64,000 nt of DNA from Streptomyces sp. 11x1 (GTDB lineage: Bacteria > Actinomycetota > Actinomycetes > Streptomycetales > Streptomycetaceae): positions 4,489,001 to 4,553,000 of the forward strand of contig NZ_CP122458.1 of assembly GCF_032598905.1 (NCBI RefSeq), in the 5' to 3' direction. Numbering within the stretch: the stretch's first letter is position 1; each line of letters opens with the position of its first letter. This document shows positions 1 through 7,605 of this stretch, one piece after another. A model generated the notes under the pieces. The model saw only the letters and a program-made list of their open reading frames with translations, was not told the DNA's origin and did not search any database. A program made the translations under genes and the position numbers.

Positions 1-936
1 CTTGGTGACGATGCAGGTCTCGTTGAGCCCGTAGCCCTCGTAGATCGGCAGCCCGGCCTCGGTGAAGAAGCGCAGCATCGTCTGCGCGGCGGGCGCGGAA
101 CCGGTCCACAGATAGCGGACACGGTCGCCGAACACGCGCTGGGCGGCCTGCTGGAGGGACTCTGTGACGCCCGGGCGGCGCAGCCGTGTCTCGATCTGCC
201 GTTTGGCCGTCTCGTAGAAGGCGGGTACGCCCATGACGACGGTGGGCCGGGCGCGGCGCAGCGCCGCGAAGGCCGCCTCGTAGGTGCTTATGGTGACGTC
301 GTGGCCGTGGGCGAGCGCGGAGTAGATCCAGTAGCGCTGCTGGAGCAGGGACAGCGGCAGGAAGACGAACAGGTCGTCGCCCGGCTTGTGCTCGAAGATC
401 TCCTGCACCGAGGCCAGTGAGCTGTCGATGCTTCCGGCGGTCGCGCCCAGCCCCTTGGGCGTACCGGTGCTGCCCGAGGTGAACTTGATGGTCGTCACCT
501 CGCGCGGTGCCCAGGTGACGAGGGGAAGGGGCTCCGCGCCGGGGTCGTCCGGCTCCTCGGCGAGGGCGCGGACCTCGCTGATCGGCAGGGTCCCGGGGGC
601 GTTCGTCTGCCGGTCGGTGAACAGCAGCGTGACGCCGTAGCGCTCAGTGAGCTGGTCGTCGGGGTCGAACTTGCCGGGTTCGAAGCCTGCGGTCTCAGCC
701 TTCAGGCGCAGTGCCGCAAGGTCGAGCAGCACCCATTCCAGGCTGTTGGCAGCCAGGATGCCGATCCGGTCGCCCGGTCCGATGCCACGCTCCCGGAGCC
801 GCCTGGCCAGCCGACCGGACATCTCGTACAGCTCCGGCAGGCCGATGGTGCGGGTGCCGTCGAGCCGGGCGAAGGAGATGCGTCCGCGGATCGGCGAGGT
901 GGAGACGATGAGGTTGAGCGTCGAGTGGTCGGTCAC
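1..936 (-). CDS. AMP-dependent acyl ligase (long-chain acyl-CoA synthetase-like), truncated by the window edge
   Basis: Only the N-terminal ~312 residues are in the window. The A3-type phosphate-binding loop FTSGSTGTPKG and the A5-type motif YEGYGLNETC are readable, so this is an ANL-superfamily adenylating enzyme that makes acyl-AMP and passes it to CoA or a carrier protein. The overall shape (FxFLPLSLLQQRYW, then GVPAFYE) resembles the long-chain fatty acyl ligase branch rather than an NRPS adenylation domain. The GTG start at 936 overlaps the stop of the upstream NRPS gene as GTGA, which implies translational coupling. In this cluster it could load a fatty acid, or hydrazinoacetate, onto one of the carrier domains encoded just upstream; the substrate cannot be read from this fragment. 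The C-terminal subdomain with the catalytic lysine lies outside the window. Confidence 0.85.
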   Translation of the reverse strand, partial: MTDHSTLNLIVSTSPIRGRISFARLDGTRTIGLPELYEMSGRLARRLRERGIGPGDRIGILAANSLEWVLLDLAALRLKAETAGFEPGKFDPDDQLTERYGVTLLFTDRQTNAPGTLPISEVRALAEEPDDPGAEPLPLVTWAPREVTTIKFTSGSTGTPKGLGATAGSIDSSLASVQEIFEHKPGDDLFVFLPLSLLQQRYWIYSALAHGHDVTISTYEAAFAALRRARPTVVMGVPAFYETAKRQIETRLRRPGVTESLQQAAQRVFGDRVRYLWTGSAPAAQTMLRFFTEAGLPIYEGYGLNETCIVTK

Positions 937-3900
937 TGTTCCCCCGCTCGCGAGGTGAGGGCGGTAGCCATGGCCCTGACGGTGTCCAGGTCTGCGAACA
1001 TGTCGAGCGGGATGGTGATGCCGAACCGCTTGCGCACGGCAGTGAGGATCCGGGCCGCGGCGATGGAGTCGCCGCCGAGGGCGCCCAGGCTGTCGTGGAC
1101 GCCGACCCGCGCGCCGCGCAGGACCTGGGACCAGATCTCGACGAGGGCCTTCTCGGTGTCCGTCGCGGGTTCGCCGCCGCTGCCCGGCCCGTCGGCGGTG
1201 CGCACCGTGTCCTCGACGGGGACATCAGCGAGCTTGCCCCGGTCGACCTTGCCGTTCTTGGTCAGCGGCAGTTCCTCGCGCCAGATCACGGCGGTGGGGA
1301 CCATGTAGTCGGGCAGGTCGCGGCGCAGGGCGTCGCGCAGTTCGGCCAGGCCTGGCCGTCGCTCACCGGCCGGCACCAGATGGGCCACCAGGCGGTCGCC
1401 CTGGGCACCGGGGCGTCCGGCGACGACGGCCAGTGCCACGGCGTCGATGGCGGCCAGCCGCGTCTCGACCTCGCCGGCCTCGATGCGGTAGCCGTTGACC
1501 TTGATCTGGAAATCGGTGCGGCCGAGGATCGCGATGTCGCCGTCCGGCAGATAGCGGCCCAGGTCGCCGGTGCGGTAGAGGCGTTCGCCGCGACGACCGT
1601 CGTGGAAGAACCGCTCGGCGGTGCGCGCCTCGTCGCCCCAGTAGCCCCGGGCCAGGCCGGTGCCCGCCGCGCAGATCTCGCCGGTCACCCAGTCGGGACA
1701 GTCCAGCCCGTCCCGGTCGAGCACATAGGCGCGGTTGTTGGCGTTCGGGCGGCCGTACGGGATGGACTCGCTGCCGTCCTCGTCGGGGCCGACGGGGTGC
1801 AGGATGTTCCAGATCGTCGTCTCGGTGGGGCCGCCGAGCGAGATGACGTCCACGTCGGGCTTCAGCTGGCGCAGCGCGGCGGGCAGGGCCGGTGGGATAC
1901 GGTCGCCGCTCATCATGACCAGGCGCAGTGCGGGCGGCACGGTGCCGTCGGCGACCGCCTGGTCGTGCAGCAGGGAGACGATGGCGGGCACCGAGTTCCA
2001 CACGGTCACCCCGGCGCTCTCGCACAGCTCCAGCCAGTGGGCGGGGTCGACGGCCCGGTCCCGGTCGGGCATCACCAGGGCCGCGCCGGCCGACAGCGCG
2101 CCGAAGACGTCCCACACCGACAGGTCGAAGTTGAACGCGCTGATGGCGAAGAACCGGTCCCTGGGGGCGATGCCGAACCGCTTGTGGCAGTCGGCGACGA
2201 CGTTGGCGACGTTGCGGTGGCTGACCATGACGCCCTTGGGCTCACCCGTGGTGCCGGAGGTGTAGAGCACATAGGCGAGGTCGTCGGGGCAGGAGCCCGG
2301 CAGCGGGACGGGCAGGTCCGCCGCCTGCTCGGCGTCGGTGATGTCGAGGTGCAGGACCTGCCGTTCGCCATCGGGATCCTGCCAGCCGGTGTTGGTGAGC
2401 ACATGGCGGACCCGGCCGTCGCGCAGCATGTAGTTCTGCCGCTCGGCGGGCAGTGCGGCGTCGACAGGCAGATAGGCGGCGCCAGCCAACGCGGTGGCGA
2501 TGATGCCGACGATCTGCTCGGGCCCGCGGCTCATCACCAGGCCGACCAACTCGTTGCGGCCGACATTCCCCGCGCGCAGCCGGGCCGCCGCGGCGGCGGC
2601 CCGGCGCAGCAGTTCGCCGTAGCTGACCTGGCGTCCCGAGGTGATGACGGCGGGCGCGTCCGGGGTGCGTTCGGCATGGGCGCGGAAAGCGTCGCCCAGC
2701 ATGGTCTCGGGCAGGGGCACGGCGGTGTCGTTGGCCTCGCGGCGCCGTTCGCGCTGGGCCTCGGGCAGCAGGTCGAACGTGTGGCGTTGCCAGGCGGCCT
2801 CGTCGACGAGCGTGTCGAGGAGGGTGCGGTAGCCGTGGGCGAGATCGTCGAGCAGGCCCTTGGGGAAAAGCTCGTCGACGCCGTCAAGTTGGACGACGAG
2901 CCCGCCGTGCTGCTCCATCGCGAAGGCGTTGAGCCACACCTGGGGGGTCTGGCTGACGGTGAACACCTCCGGCCCGAACAGCTCCAGCGCGGAGCCGTCG
3001 ATGTCGCCGCCCACATGACCGATCGCGCTGTTGAACGTGAACGGCATCCGGGCGCCGGCCACGCCGCCACGTCGGCGTGCCAGTTCCTGCATGACGTCGC
3101 TGCCGGAGAAGTGCCGGTGGTCCAGGTCGCGCCACAGCCTGGTCTGCAGGGCGCGGGCCCGCTCCTCGAAGCTGCGGGCCCTGTCGACCTCGATCTCGAC
3201 GAGCATGGTGTCGGAGAAGTTGCCTATGGCCTGGAAGACCCGGGGGTGCATGGGCGGGCGGTTGGCCACCGTGGTGTTGAGGGTGAACCGCGGGCCGCCG
3301 CCCCAGGTTGCCAGCGTCTCGGCGTAGGCGGCGAGCAGCAGCGCCGAGGGGGTGAGCCGGGCGTGGGCGGCCCGCTCCTTCAGCGCGGTCCACGCCCGTT
3401 CGCCCAGGCGCACCTGCCGCTGGGAGAAGCGGGTGTCGGTCACCGCTGCCGGGCTGGTGCGCAAGGGCAGGTCCGGGTGCGGGGCGAGGTCGTCGACCCG
3501 CGCAAGCCAGTATTCCCGCGAGCGGCGGGCCGGGGCCCGGTCGCGGGCGGACTCCAGCGCCGCGACGTACTCCGCGTACGGCAGCTCCTGGGGCGCGCCT
3601 TCGTCGGTGCCGTCGCGGTAATGCTGCCACCAGGCATGGAAGAAAAGGAACATGCTGATGCCGTCCATGACCAGCCCGTCGTGGCTGACATGGAGGACCA
3701 TGCGGTCTTCGGCGAGGATGGTCACATCAGCGGCGATCAGAGGCACCTGGTCGGCGGCGAGCACCCGATGGGAGCGTTGCTCGCGCAGTTCGCGGCGGAT
3801 GCGGTGCTGTTCCTCGGGGCTCTCCCGGCTCAGGTCGAGGCGGGGGATCCGGGGCCGGTACTGACGGAACTCGGTGATCTGACGGTCGTCGCCGACGAAG

Positions 3901-4253
3901 CGGGAACGCAGCGCGCTGTGCGCGTCCACGACTGCTTCCAGTGCGGACTCCAGGCGATCGACGTCCCACACGCCCTCGATCTCGTGATAGACGTGGCTGG
4001 CCACATCACCGATCTCGAAGATGCCGCCGCGACCGAGCAGATAGGCGCGCTGGAGGGTAGTGAGCGGGAAGCCTGGGCCGTGTCGCTCCTCCTCGGTGAG
4101 GTGGGCGATCAGCTCGTTCTTCACGCTCTTGATGCGGGCGATGAACTTGGGGTCCATGCGCTCGCGGCCGCCCTGAAGCCGCAGGTCGTTGCCGGAGAGG
4201 GAGACTGACAGGCCGCGGCTTTCGATCTCGCGCAACACCTCGCGATAGCTCAT
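933..4253 (-). CDS. NRPS module: TubC docking - Cy (heterocyclisation) - A (predicted Cys) - PCP
   Basis: A complete 1106-residue module. Residues 1-50 resemble the TubC N-terminal docking domain. Residues ~62-495 form a condensation-like domain opening with FPLTTLQRAYLLGR and carrying D192-x4-D197-x2-S200, the heterocyclisation (Cy) signature, instead of HHxxxDG. The A domain (~515-1010) has YTSGTTGEPKG and, by my manual alignment, the specificity code D-L-W-N-M-S-L-I-W-K. This is very close to cysteine codes such as DLYNLSLIWK. The PCP has LGGDS with Ser1063. The predicted product is a thiazoline made by condensing an upstream thioester with cysteine. There is no thioesterase or oxidase domain. 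The reading frame stays open upstream to 5699, but ATG 4253, in an ATGA overlap with the previous gene, starts the docking domain exactly. The docking domain implies that the donor carrier sits on another protein; the gene just upstream ends in a carrier domain. Confidence 0.93.
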   Translation of the reverse strand: MSYREVLREIESRGLSVSLSGNDLRLQGGRERMDPKFIARIKSVKNELIAHLTEEERHGPGFPLTTLQRAYLLGRGGIFEIGDVASHVYHEIEGVWDVDRLESALEAVVDAHSALRSRFVGDDRQITEFRQYRPRIPRLDLSRESPEEQHRIRRELREQRSHRVLAADQVPLIAADVTILAEDRMVLHVSHDGLVMDGISMFLFFHAWWQHYRDGTDEGAPQELPYAEYVAALESARDRAPARRSREYWLARVDDLAPHPDLPLRTSPAAVTDTRFSQRQVRLGERAWTALKERAAHARLTPSALLLAAYAETLATWGGGPRFTLNTTVANRPPMHPRVFQAIGNFSDTMLVEIEVDRARSFEERARALQTRLWRDLDHRHFSGSDVMQELARRRGGVAGARMPFTFNSAIGHVGGDIDGSALELFGPEVFTVSQTPQVWLNAFAMEQHGGLVVQLDGVDELFPKGLLDDLAHGYRTLLDTLVDEAAWQRHTFDLLPEAQRERRREANDTAVPLPETMLGDAFRAHAERTPDAPAVITSGRQVSYGELLRRAAAAAARLRAGNVGRNELVGLVMSRGPEQIVGIIATALAGAAYLPVDAALPAERQNYMLRDGRVRHVLTNTGWQDPDGERQVLHLDITDAEQAADLPVPLPGSCPDDLAYVLYTSGTTGEPKGVMVSHRNVANVVADCHKRFGIAPRDRFFAISAFNFDLSVWDVFGALSAGAALVMPDRDRAVDPAHWLELCESAGVTVWNSVPAIVSLLHDQAVADGTVPPALRLVMMSGDRIPPALPAALRQLKPDVDVISLGGPTETTIWNILHPVGPDEDGSESIPYGRPNANNRAYVLDRDGLDCPDWVTGEICAAGTGLARGYWGDEARTAERFFHDGRRGERLYRTGDLGRYLPDGDIAILGRTDFQIKVNGYRIEAGEVETRLAAIDAVALAVVAGRPGAQGDRLVAHLVPAGERRPGLAELRDALRRDLPDYMVPTAVIWREELPLTKNGKVDRGKLADVPVEDTVRTADGPGSGGEPATDTEKALVEIWSQVLRGARVGVHDSLGALGGDSIAAARILTAVRKRFGITIPLDMFADLDTVRAMATALTSRAGEQ

Positions 4254-6529
4254 CGAACCTTCGCCTCCGCGAGTGCGGCCAGGGCCGCCGGCTCGGCGCG
4301 CTCCTCGATGATCGTGGCGAGGGAGTTGATGTCCTGGCTGCCCAGGAGCTCCTCGACGCTGACGTCCACGTCGAGGGTTTCGAGGATCTGGTACTGGAGG
4401 GTGACGGCCTGTAGAGAGCTGGTGTTCAACTGGCTGAGGTCGTGGTCGCTGACCACCTTGTCGTCGGGGAGTTGGAGCACGGTCCGCACGAGGCCGCTCA
4501 GCCACGGCTCCAGCTGCGGGCCTATGTGTGTCGGGGAGGGAGCCGCCGGGATTCGCGTCGGGCGGAAGAAGACGGCGTCCGCGAGGCGGATCTCGCTGTC
4601 GGGGGCGACGAGCTCGACGGTGCGCGGCCAGGTGGTCGGCTCGGGCATGCCGAGCATGTCGGCCAGGTGTGCGGCGAAGCGCGGCATGACGGGGGCGGCG
4701 GCGTGGGCGAGGAGGCGGGCGGCGGCCAGTTCCAGGGCGATGGCGGTACGGGTCTCGTTCCCCCAGCCCGCGGTCTCGGCGAGGAGCGACTCCTGGCGCG
4801 AGAAGCGCAGGGTGTCGGTGACGATGCCGTCGAGTTCGGCGGCGGCCTGGTTCAGGGAGAAGCCGTCGGAGCCCAGCGCGCCGGTGACCGCGGCGAGTCG
4901 GGCGCCGAGACGGGCGAGGAAGGCGGAGTGTTCGGGTGTCCAGTTGCCGGCGTCCGGGGCTGTGCCTTCGTAGCGTTTGGCGATCCGGGCGCCGAGGTCG
5001 TTCAGCCAGGTCTGCCAGGTGCCGATGAGGGTGTCGGTCAGAGCCGACTCGTAGGCCGCGCGCTGGAAGTTGGTGCGCGTCCCCTCGGGGCGGGTGGCTG
5101 CGAGGAAGTAGCGGACGGAGTCGACGGAATCGGGGCCGAGGATCTCCTTGCCCCAGATGGCGTGGCGCCGGCTGGTGGAGAACTTGCTGCCTTCGAGCAG
5201 GTAGAACTCGTTGACGTGGTAGTCGATGTCCGGTGTCCAGCCCGGGAACGCGAGCCGGTACAGGGCCGGGTAGAGCACCGAGTGGTAGAAGCTGTTGTCG
5301 TAGCCGAAGAAGTGGACGATCTTCCAGTCCTGGCTGGGCTCGGCTGCCCGCCAGTTCTCGCCCAGGCGAGCGCCCAGGGCCTGGATGCCGTGCAGAAAGC
5401 CGTACGACATCTCGGGCCACACCCAGATGACCTGGCCGTCCACGTCGTTCCCAGCCGGGGGGACGCCCCAGGAGGAGGGGTGGGTGAGGGGGATGTCCAG
5501 GCTCGGGCGGTTGAAGAGCCGGTCGGCGAGTTCCCGCAGTCGTGCCGGGACCCGGCCGAGGTGGTGGTGGGCGGCGATGTCGCCCTGGAAGGTGTGCAGG
5601 GGCAGGATCCACCGAGCCATCGGGCCGCGGCGGGGGGCCGCGGCCGAGTGCGTGGAGGCGGGCTCGACAAGATCCGTGACGGTGTTGGGCTCGCCGCACT
5701 CTTCGCAGATGTTGCCGCTGGTGCCCGAACCGCAGCCCGGGCAGCCGCCCTTGACGTCGACCTCGTAGAGGTACTGGCCGTTCTCCGCGTCGAAGAGCGC
5801 GTCGGCCTCCGTGACCTCGACCGTACCGGAGGCGACGACATGGGAGAAGAAGTCCTGCAGGCCGCCTCGGTAGGCGGGGTCGTCATTGGTGACGGTGTAC
5901 TGATCGGGGGTGATGTCCATCAGCTCGAGGGTCGCGGCTATCTCGGCGCTGTAGTGGGCCGCGGTCTCGGCGGGTTCACGGCCCTCGGCGCGGGCGGCGG
6001 CCGGCACGTAGCTCTGGTAGTCGTCGCTGCCGGTCAGATGCCAGGCGTTGGTGCCGTTCATCCGCTGGTGCCGGACAAAGACGTCGGCACCGAGGTAGGG
6101 CCCGGAGAGATGGCCGAGGTGGAGATCGCCGTTGGGGGTGGGCGGGGTGGAGAAGACGAAGACCGGCCGCTCGCCGAAGGTCTTGCGTTCGGTGTTCCGC
6201 GCGGAGGCCAGAGCGCGTCCGGCGTCGCGCCAGTACTGGGTGAGGAAGACGAGATCTTCGTCGCCGGTGTTCTCCAGGACGTGGGACTCGAAGGGCTCGA
6301 AGAGCGCCACCGTGCCGGGAGCGGCCGGGTGCCGCCGCCCGTCGACGATGAACTCGCCACGGCCCGCGACGATCACGAAGAACTCGGTCTCGTCGTGCTG
6401 ATGGCTGTCGGAGGCCCGGCCGGGGGCGACACGTCCCCAGCCGACGCCCGTGCCGAGGCCTTCGATGCTGCTCATGTCGATGCCGAACGCCTTGGAGAGT
6501 GCGGTGTCGTCGTAGGTGTTGATGATCAC
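4250..6529 (-). CDS. Hydrazine (N-N bond) synthetase: cupin - MetRS-like - C-terminal acyl carrier fusion
   Basis: A 759-residue three-part protein. Residues ~20-105 are a cupin with metal-binding residues visible (H43, H45, E47, H83). Residues ~115-650 are a class I methionyl-tRNA synthetase paralogue with HLGH (137-140), a four-cysteine zinc knuckle (C263, C266, C275, C278) and a KMSKS variant KFSTS (449-453). The established relative is Spb40 of s56-p1 biosynthesis. There the MetRS-like domain joins glycine to the hydroxyl of N6-hydroxylysine as an ester, and the cupin rearranges it to an N-N bond. Here residues ~675-745 add a carrier-like domain (LNTSSLQAV, candidate phosphopantetheine Ser705, usual Asp replaced by Ser704) and a charged helical tail. 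I do not recall this extension in characterised homologues. The GTG start at 6529 overlaps the upstream stop as GTGA. The partner hydroxylase and oxidase are the two genes immediately upstream. Confidence 0.92.
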   Translation of the reverse strand: MIINTYDDTALSKAFGIDMSSIEGLGTGVGWGRVAPGRASDSHQHDETEFFVIVAGRGEFIVDGRRHPAAPGTVALFEPFESHVLENTGDEDLVFLTQYWRDAGRALASARNTERKTFGERPVFVFSTPPTPNGDLHLGHLSGPYLGADVFVRHQRMNGTNAWHLTGSDDYQSYVPAAARAEGREPAETAAHYSAEIAATLELMDITPDQYTVTNDDPAYRGGLQDFFSHVVASGTVEVTEADALFDAENGQYLYEVDVKGGCPGCGSGTSGNICEECGEPNTVTDLVEPASTHSAAAPRRGPMARWILPLHTFQGDIAAHHHLGRVPARLRELADRLFNRPSLDIPLTHPSSWGVPPAGNDVDGQVIWVWPEMSYGFLHGIQALGARLGENWRAAEPSQDWKIVHFFGYDNSFYHSVLYPALYRLAFPGWTPDIDYHVNEFYLLEGSKFSTSRRHAIWGKEILGPDSVDSVRYFLAATRPEGTRTNFQRAAYESALTDTLIGTWQTWLNDLGARIAKRYEGTAPDAGNWTPEHSAFLARLGARLAAVTGALGSDGFSLNQAAAELDGIVTDTLRFSRQESLLAETAGWGNETRTAIALELAAARLLAHAAAPVMPRFAAHLADMLGMPEPTTWPRTVELVAPDSEIRLADAVFFRPTRIPAAPSPTHIGPQLEPWLSGLVRTVLQLPDDKVVSDHDLSQLNTSSLQAVTLQYQILETLDVDVSVEELLGSQDINSLATIIEERAEPAALAALAEAKVR

Positions 6530-7605
6530 GTCGCGTCCTTTCGCTGGGACGGAAGGGGGAGCAGATCGGCGGTCTCCGCCGCGATGGCGGGGCCCAGCCG
6601 GTAGCCGGAGCCGTTGGCGGCGCCCGCGAAGACCACGCGCCCGTCATCGGTGAGCGCGCGGACCAGCGGCTCGAAGTCGGGCCCGTACGCGTCGCAGAAG
6701 ACGCGGCCGGAGGTGCAGTGCTCCACCAGGTGGGGGGCGTACTGGCGCAGTGTGGCGAGGGCCGCCCCCCGATCGGTCGGCGACAAGCTCGCCGGCACCG
6801 TGTCGGGGTCGACGTCCCACTCCTGGCAGGTGTAGCTGAACAGCCAGTGGCCGCGCTCGTGGTAGGGCAGCAGGAAGGCGTCCTCGTCCTCGAAGACGAT
6901 GGCCTCGTCGTCGGCGGTCGGCGGAATCTCGATGTGCAGGGCCACGACCTTCTTCACCCGGGCGCCGAGCGGGGCGACGAGTTCCTTCCAGGCAGGGGCA
7001 GCCAGCCATGGGCCGGGGGCGAGGACCACATGCCCGGCGGTGAGCGCGTCACCGGTGCCGAGCTCCAGACGCACCCCGTCCGCCACAGGGGCCACGCCGG
7101 TGACCTGAGCCCCTTCGCGGAACTTGGCGTGCGGGCGCAACTCGCGGGCCAGGAAGTGGCTGAGGGCGTGGACGTCCGCGTACTGGCAGCCATCGCCCTC
7201 CCAGGCGCTCATGCCGTCGGGCAGCGCCGCGACGCCCGCCGGGAGTGCCGCCGTAGGCCGCAGTTTCGCCTCGGGCAGATAGGTGCCGCGCAGCCGGGTC
7301 TCCTCCGTGGTGGAGGCGACGACCGTCATCCGCAGGCTGTGCACGGGCAGTTCCGGGCGGGCGCCCTTGAGCGCGGCGTACCACTGCTGACTGTACGAGG
7401 CCATGCGGCGGACGCGTGGTGTGGAGCCGCGCGGGAAGTGCAGGCCGGCCGAGCGGCGGGTGGCGCCGCTGCCGATGGCGTCCCGCTCCAGCAGGGCCAC
7501 GGAGGCGTGCGGATCGCGGGTGAGGATCTCCCGCGTGATCAGGCAGCCGAGCACTCCGCCGCCGACCACCGCGTAGTCATGGTCGGTGTTCCGCGTAGTC
7601 ATCAT
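6526..7605 (-). CDS. DAO-family FAD-dependent oxidase (Spb39-like hydrazine-releasing enzyme)
   Basis: A 359-residue protein with an N-terminal Rossmann FAD motif (VVGGGVLGC) followed by the ER dyad of DAO-family enzymes (LLERDAIGSGAT), and a C-terminal FAD-contact segment (GAANGSGYRLGPA). The family oxidises secondary amines such as glycine or sarcosine. In the s56-p1 pathway the equivalent enzyme cleaves N6-(carboxymethylamino)lysine to hydrazinoacetic acid and 2-aminoadipate 6-semialdehyde, and I infer the same reaction here from the gene order. ATG 7605 was chosen because it makes an ATGA overlap with the hydroxylase stop; the open frame continuing to 8265 is antisense-type noise. The gene lies between the hydroxylase and the cupin-MetRS gene, with 4-bp overlaps on both sides, so the three are made as one set. 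Confidence 0.88.
   Translation of the reverse strand: MMTTRNTDHDYAVVGGGVLGCLITREILTRDPHASVALLERDAIGSGATRRSAGLHFPRGSTPRVRRMASYSQQWYAALKGARPELPVHSLRMTVVASTTEETRLRGTYLPEAKLRPTAALPAGVAALPDGMSAWEGDGCQYADVHALSHFLARELRPHAKFREGAQVTGVAPVADGVRLELGTGDALTAGHVVLAPGPWLAAPAWKELVAPLGARVKKVVALHIEIPPTADDEAIVFEDEDAFLLPYHERGHWLFSYTCQEWDVDPDTVPASLSPTDRGAALATLRQYAPHLVEHCTSGRVFCDAYGPDFEPLVRALTDDGRVVFAGAANGSGYRLGPAIAAETADLLPLPSQRKDAT

Noticed and set aside
1095..4208. A 1037-residue plus-strand open frame opposite the NRPS gene
   Set aside because: It is the antisense shadow of a high-GC gene: no domains, low-complexity G/V/A/D composition, and the NRPS frame carries all core motifs.
4254..5699. Upstream extension of the NRPS reading frame by ~480 residues
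   Set aside because: The region reads as Arg/Pro-rich noise and is covered by the cupin-MetRS gene. The ATG at 4253 starts the docking domain and overlaps the previous stop.
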